Positions 12,350-14,452 of a DNA stretch of 14,452 nucleotides are shown here, in pieces. The stretch spans positions 1 to 14,452 of the forward strand of contig JAIFKN010000280.1 in assembly GCA_020049615.1 (NCBI GenBank), given 5' to 3'. Source of the stretch: a bacterium (GTDB lineage Bacteria; Planctomycetota; UBA11346). The notes under the pieces were generated by a model that was given only the letters and a program-made list of their open reading frames with translations, was not told the origin of the DNA and searched no databases. Both the position numbers and the translations under genes were made by a program. The number at the start of each line of letters is the position of its first letter. Position 1 is the stretch's first letter.

Positions 12350-13249
12350 CGGCCGGCGCCGAGCGGCGATCAGGCAGTTGCGCGCCACCCCGGCCGCGGC
12401 CAAGGCCGTGCCAATGCGTCGGCGCAGGTCCGCCGGCAAGGCCGTCTCGTAGCGGACGCGCATGTCATGGCAGCGCGGACCCAGTTCGGGCTGGTTGGCG
12501 TAGTCCATGCCCATGAGCAGGAACATCTCCATGGGGAAATCGGCCATCTCGGCCACCACGTCGCAGCCCAGCGAATCCAGCAACGAGCGCAGGGAGGCGA
12601 AGGAGAAGTAATTGATGTGGTCAGGGCGTGCCACCCACCAGCGCCGACGCGATCCGGTGGCCTGCCAGGCAGCCGCCTGGAAGGGGGTGAAGTCGTTGGG
12701 GACGCGGATGATCAGCAGCCCATCCGAATTGAGCAGCCGCAGCGAGTCCTGCAGGAATCCGATGGGATCACGGACATGCTCCAGCACGTTGAGCATCACG
12801 GTGGCAGTGAACCGGCCGCGCTTGTCAGCCTGGTCGGCAAGCTCCGCCACCGTGCCCTGATGCACTGTGTGGCCGGCCGCGCGGGCCTGGGCGGTCGCCT
12901 CGGCGGAAGGCTCGACCCCTTCGCAAGCGAAGGTTTCGCTGCGGAGGACGTCAAGAACCTCCCCGCAACCACAGCCGATGTCCAGGGTCGTACCGACGGC
13001 AGCATGCCGGCGTAGGAGGTCGACGATATCGGAGTGTAGGGTGTCCCGCAGCCAGGTGCGCTCGCGCTGCGCCTCGGCGCCTCCAGCGTCGAGGTGCCGA
13101 CGTTCGGGAAAGCGTCCTCCCTGGCGGATGAGATCGTAATAACGGCTTTCGTAGAATCGCGAAAGCTCTCCCGCTTCTGGCAGTGGATCGAGCTGCCGGA
13201 ACCCATGCCGAGGGTCGGCATGGGTTCCATCGTACATCTGCTCAGACAT
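12341..13249 (-). CDS. class I SAM-dependent methyltransferase (Methyltransf_23 type)
   Basis: A 302-residue protein with the Rossmann methyltransferase core: SAM motif I LDIGCGCGEVL (89-99), acidic residue after strand 2 in CEGVEP (109-114), and the motif IV/post region ATVMLNVLEHVRDPIGFLQD (149-168) followed by DGLLIIRVPND (176-186). The N-terminal part HGFRQLDPLPEAGELSRFYESRYYDLI resembles glycan-cluster methyltransferases that begin with a Y-x-x-D-P-x-P...FY-x-x-x-YY segment. Start chosen at 13249 (MSEQMYDG...): GAAGGG lies just upstream, and the ATG overlaps the previous stop by 8 bp (ATGTCTGA). A perfect 14-bp inverted repeat falls over codons 8-17. It is co-transcribed with the Pse-associated methylase and PseB, so its acceptor is probably the flagellar glycan or a precursor; the position methylated cannot be told. 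Confidence 0.88.
   Translation of the reverse strand: MSEQMYDGTHADPRHGFRQLDPLPEAGELSRFYESRYYDLIRQGGRFPERRHLDAGGAEAQRERTWLRDTLHSDIVDLLRRHAAVGTTLDIGCGCGEVLDVLRSETFACEGVEPSAEATAQARAAGHTVHQGTVAELADQADKRGRFTATVMLNVLEHVRDPIGFLQDSLRLLNSDGLLIIRVPNDFTPFQAAAWQATGSRRRWWVARPDHINYFSFASLRSLLDSLGCDVVAEMADFPMEMFLLMGMDYANQPELGPRCHDMRVRYETALPADLRRRIGTALAAAGVARNCLIAARRRPSA
13198..13228. repeat. perfect 14-bp inverted repeat within the methyltransferase 5' coding region
   Basis: GGAACCCATGCCGA (13198-13211) and its exact reverse complement TCGGCATGGGTTCC (13215-13228) flank GGG. In the minus-strand mRNA this gives a 14-bp hairpin with a CCC loop starting about 20 nt after the start codon, over residues G-T-H-A-D-P-R-H-G-F. 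No T tract follows, so it is not an ordinary terminator. Confidence 0.85.
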
Positions 13250-13865
13250 GGCTGCCCTTCTCAAGCAGGAACCAGGAACCGTCGTCAAGCGGCCACAGAG
13301 GGTCGCGACGGTAGAAGAAACCGTAGTCCACTAGACGCAGGTCAGGGAACCGCTCGAGCATCTCACCGGCGAAGTCGCGCTTGAAGAGCTTGCCCTGATG
13401 TCCGCGGTAGGCTACCTCGACCGGGGTAGGATTGTAGTATTCGGTGACGACGACATAGCGTCGCGAAGCGCGGTAGAGCTGATCGTAGGCCTTCGGCAGC
13501 ATCTCGGGGGCGATGTGTATGAGCACGCCGAAGGTGAACGCGAGGTCAACGCCCACCGGCACCGGCACCTCCAGGAACGAACCGTGGATGGCCTGCATAC
13601 CGGGGATGCCGGCAAGCTCGGCATGTGCCTTGGCATTGATCTCGATCCCAGCCAGCGTCGCTGTGGGGAGGAGGCGACGGATGGCCAGCAGATTGAGGCC
13701 GATGTTGGCGCCGCATTCCAGGACCGATCCGATCCGCTGGGCGCGAGCCAGGATGCGTGACCAAGCCACGGTCTTCGCCGCCAGCAGTTCGTGCCCCTTG
13801 CATCGATCGACATAGGCATCGCCGAATTCTCCGGCCCAGAAGCTTTCCTGATCGGTGGTAGGCAT
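13242..13865 (-). CDS. pseudaminic acid biosynthesis-associated methylase
   Basis: A 207-residue SAM methyltransferase matching the Pse-associated methylase family. Distinctive stretches are SFWAGEFGDAYVDR (8-21), SVLECGANIGLNLLAIRRLLP (47-67, SAM motif I with an E-C/L-G-A-N-I-G-L-N form typical of this family), AGIEINAKAHAEL (72-84), LAFTFGVLIHIAPEMLPKAYDQLYRASRRYVVVTEYYNPTPVEV (108-151) and YRGHQGKLFKRDFAGEML (153-170). The methyl acceptor is not established; family members occur inside Pse clusters. The ATG has a GAGGA overlapping the pseB stop 9 nt upstream, so it is coupled to pseB, and its own stop overlaps the next methyltransferase start. Full length. Confidence 0.92.
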   Translation of the reverse strand: MPTTDQESFWAGEFGDAYVDRCKGHELLAAKTVAWSRILARAQRIGSVLECGANIGLNLLAIRRLLPTATLAGIEINAKAHAELAGIPGMQAIHGSFLEVPVPVGVDLAFTFGVLIHIAPEMLPKAYDQLYRASRRYVVVTEYYNPTPVEVAYRGHQGKLFKRDFAGEMLERFPDLRLVDYGFFYRRDPLWPLDDGSWFLLEKGSHV

Positions 13866-13874
13866 GGATGATCC

Positions 13875-14452
13875 TCAGGCGGGGGCGATGTCGGCGGTGA
13901 GCTTGCGTAGCTCGTCGGCCGACAGCCAGAGCTTGTTGGTGTCGGAGCAGAATTCAAAGCCGTCGGGGACCCTGCTGCCGCCGATGCCGAGCAGGCGCTC
14001 GACCGAGGCCATCGACGTGCTCATCACCGCCTGCGGGGCGATGGCGTAGCAGTCGGGGAACTCGATGGTGTGGCGGGCGTCGTCCTCGCCGATCATCAGT
14101 TCGTGCAGCTTCTCGCCCGGGCGGATGCCGGTGATCTTCATCCTGATGCCCGGCGCGATCGCCTGGACCAGGTCGGTCACCTTCATGCTTGGGATCTTCG
14201 GCACGAAGATCTCGCCGCCGAGCATGCGAGTGAAGTTGTCGATGACGAACTGGGTGGCGGCGTCGATGGTGATCCAGAAGCGGGTCATGCGCTCGTCGGT
14301 CACGCCCAGCTCGGTGGCGCCGTCGAGGACCATGCGCTTCCACTTGGGCACGATCGAGCCCCGGCTGCCGAGCACGTTGCCGTAGCGCACGACGCTGAAC
14401 TTGGGCAGGCCCTTGGCGCCGACGTAGGCGTTGCCGGCGACGAACAGCTTGT
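13875..14452 (-). CDS. pseB: UDP-N-acetylglucosamine 4,6-dehydratase (inverting) PseB, C-terminal part (runs off right edge)
   Basis: About 192 C-terminal residues are present; the N-terminal NAD-binding half and the catalytic Y-x-x-x-K lie outside the window. PseB does the first step of pseudaminic acid synthesis, dehydrating and 5-epimerising UDP-GlcNAc. Diagnostic segments are KLFVAGNAYVGAKGLPKFSVVRYGNVLGSRGSIVPKWKRMV, then MTRFWITIDAATQFVIDN, GGEIFVPKIPSMKVTDLVQAIAP and the C-terminal ITGIRPGEKLHELMIGEDDARHTIE with a final STSMASVERLLGIGGSRVPDGFEFCSDTNKLWLSADEL tail. These match the PseB/FlaA1 family closely, and the G-E-K-L-H-E-x-[ML] motif is nearly invariant. It heads the visible minus-strand operon with the two methyltransferases; pseC would often lie nearby but is not in the window. 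Confidence 0.92.
   Translation of the reverse strand, partial: KLFVAGNAYVGAKGLPKFSVVRYGNVLGSRGSIVPKWKRMVLDGATELGVTDERMTRFWITIDAATQFVIDNFTRMLGGEIFVPKIPSMKVTDLVQAIAPGIRMKITGIRPGEKLHELMIGEDDARHTIEFPDCYAIAPQAVMSTSMASVERLLGIGGSRVPDGFEFCSDTNKLWLSADELRKLTADIAPA

Overview
The window is a chromosomal flagellar-filament and flagellin-glycosylation locus from a high-GC, flagellated bacterium. Coding density is close to complete, most genes touch or overlap, and there are no mobile elements, tRNAs, rRNAs or CRISPR arrays. The phylum cannot be fixed from the sequence. The compact flagellin, the separate flaG-fliD-fliS operon and the pseudaminic-acid (Pse) style glycosylation genes point to an environmental Gram-negative-type lineage rather than an enterobacterium.

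Left part (1-3351, minus strand): one operon reading flaG, fliD, fliS, then a class IV PLP aminotransferase and the start of truD, cut by the window edge. The first three are the FlaG filament protein, the filament cap and the flagellin chaperone. The last two are housekeeping-type genes that appear to ride on the flagellar transcript.

Divergent control region (3352-3616): two back-to-back sigma-28-like promoters share the form TCAAG(T/C)C(C/T)-N11-ACCGA(A/T)GC, one facing flaG and one facing flagellin. A possible sigma-70-type promoter lies between them. The flagellin leader can fold into hairpins that put a GGA triplet in the loop, one of them over the Shine-Dalgarno sequence, which is the arrangement expected of CsrA control.

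Centre and right (3617-12349, plus strand): a 285-residue flagellin closed by a strong terminator, then a long Maf-type flagellin glycosyltransferase, then four genes joined by ATGA overlaps. These encode an SpsF-like cytidylyltransferase fused to a GNAT acetyltransferase, an SDR-like domain (lacking the catalytic Tyr) fused to an ATP-grasp ligase, a HAD hydrolase, and pseudaminic acid synthase PseI.

Far right (12341-14452, minus strand): a convergent operon with the C-terminal part of PseB (UDP-GlcNAc 4,6-dehydratase), the Pse-associated methylase, and a second SAM methyltransferase whose 3' end overlaps pseI by 9 bp. PseC, PseG and a classical PseF are not in the window and may lie beyond the right edge.

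Taken together the genes would make a nine-carbon Pse-type sugar, activate it with CMP, possibly decorate it (ATP-grasp ligation, acetylation, methylation), and attach it through Maf to flagellin, next to the chaperone and cap genes that handle the same flagellin. The least familiar part is the fused SDR/ATP-grasp plus HAD pair set between the cytidylyltransferase and PseI.
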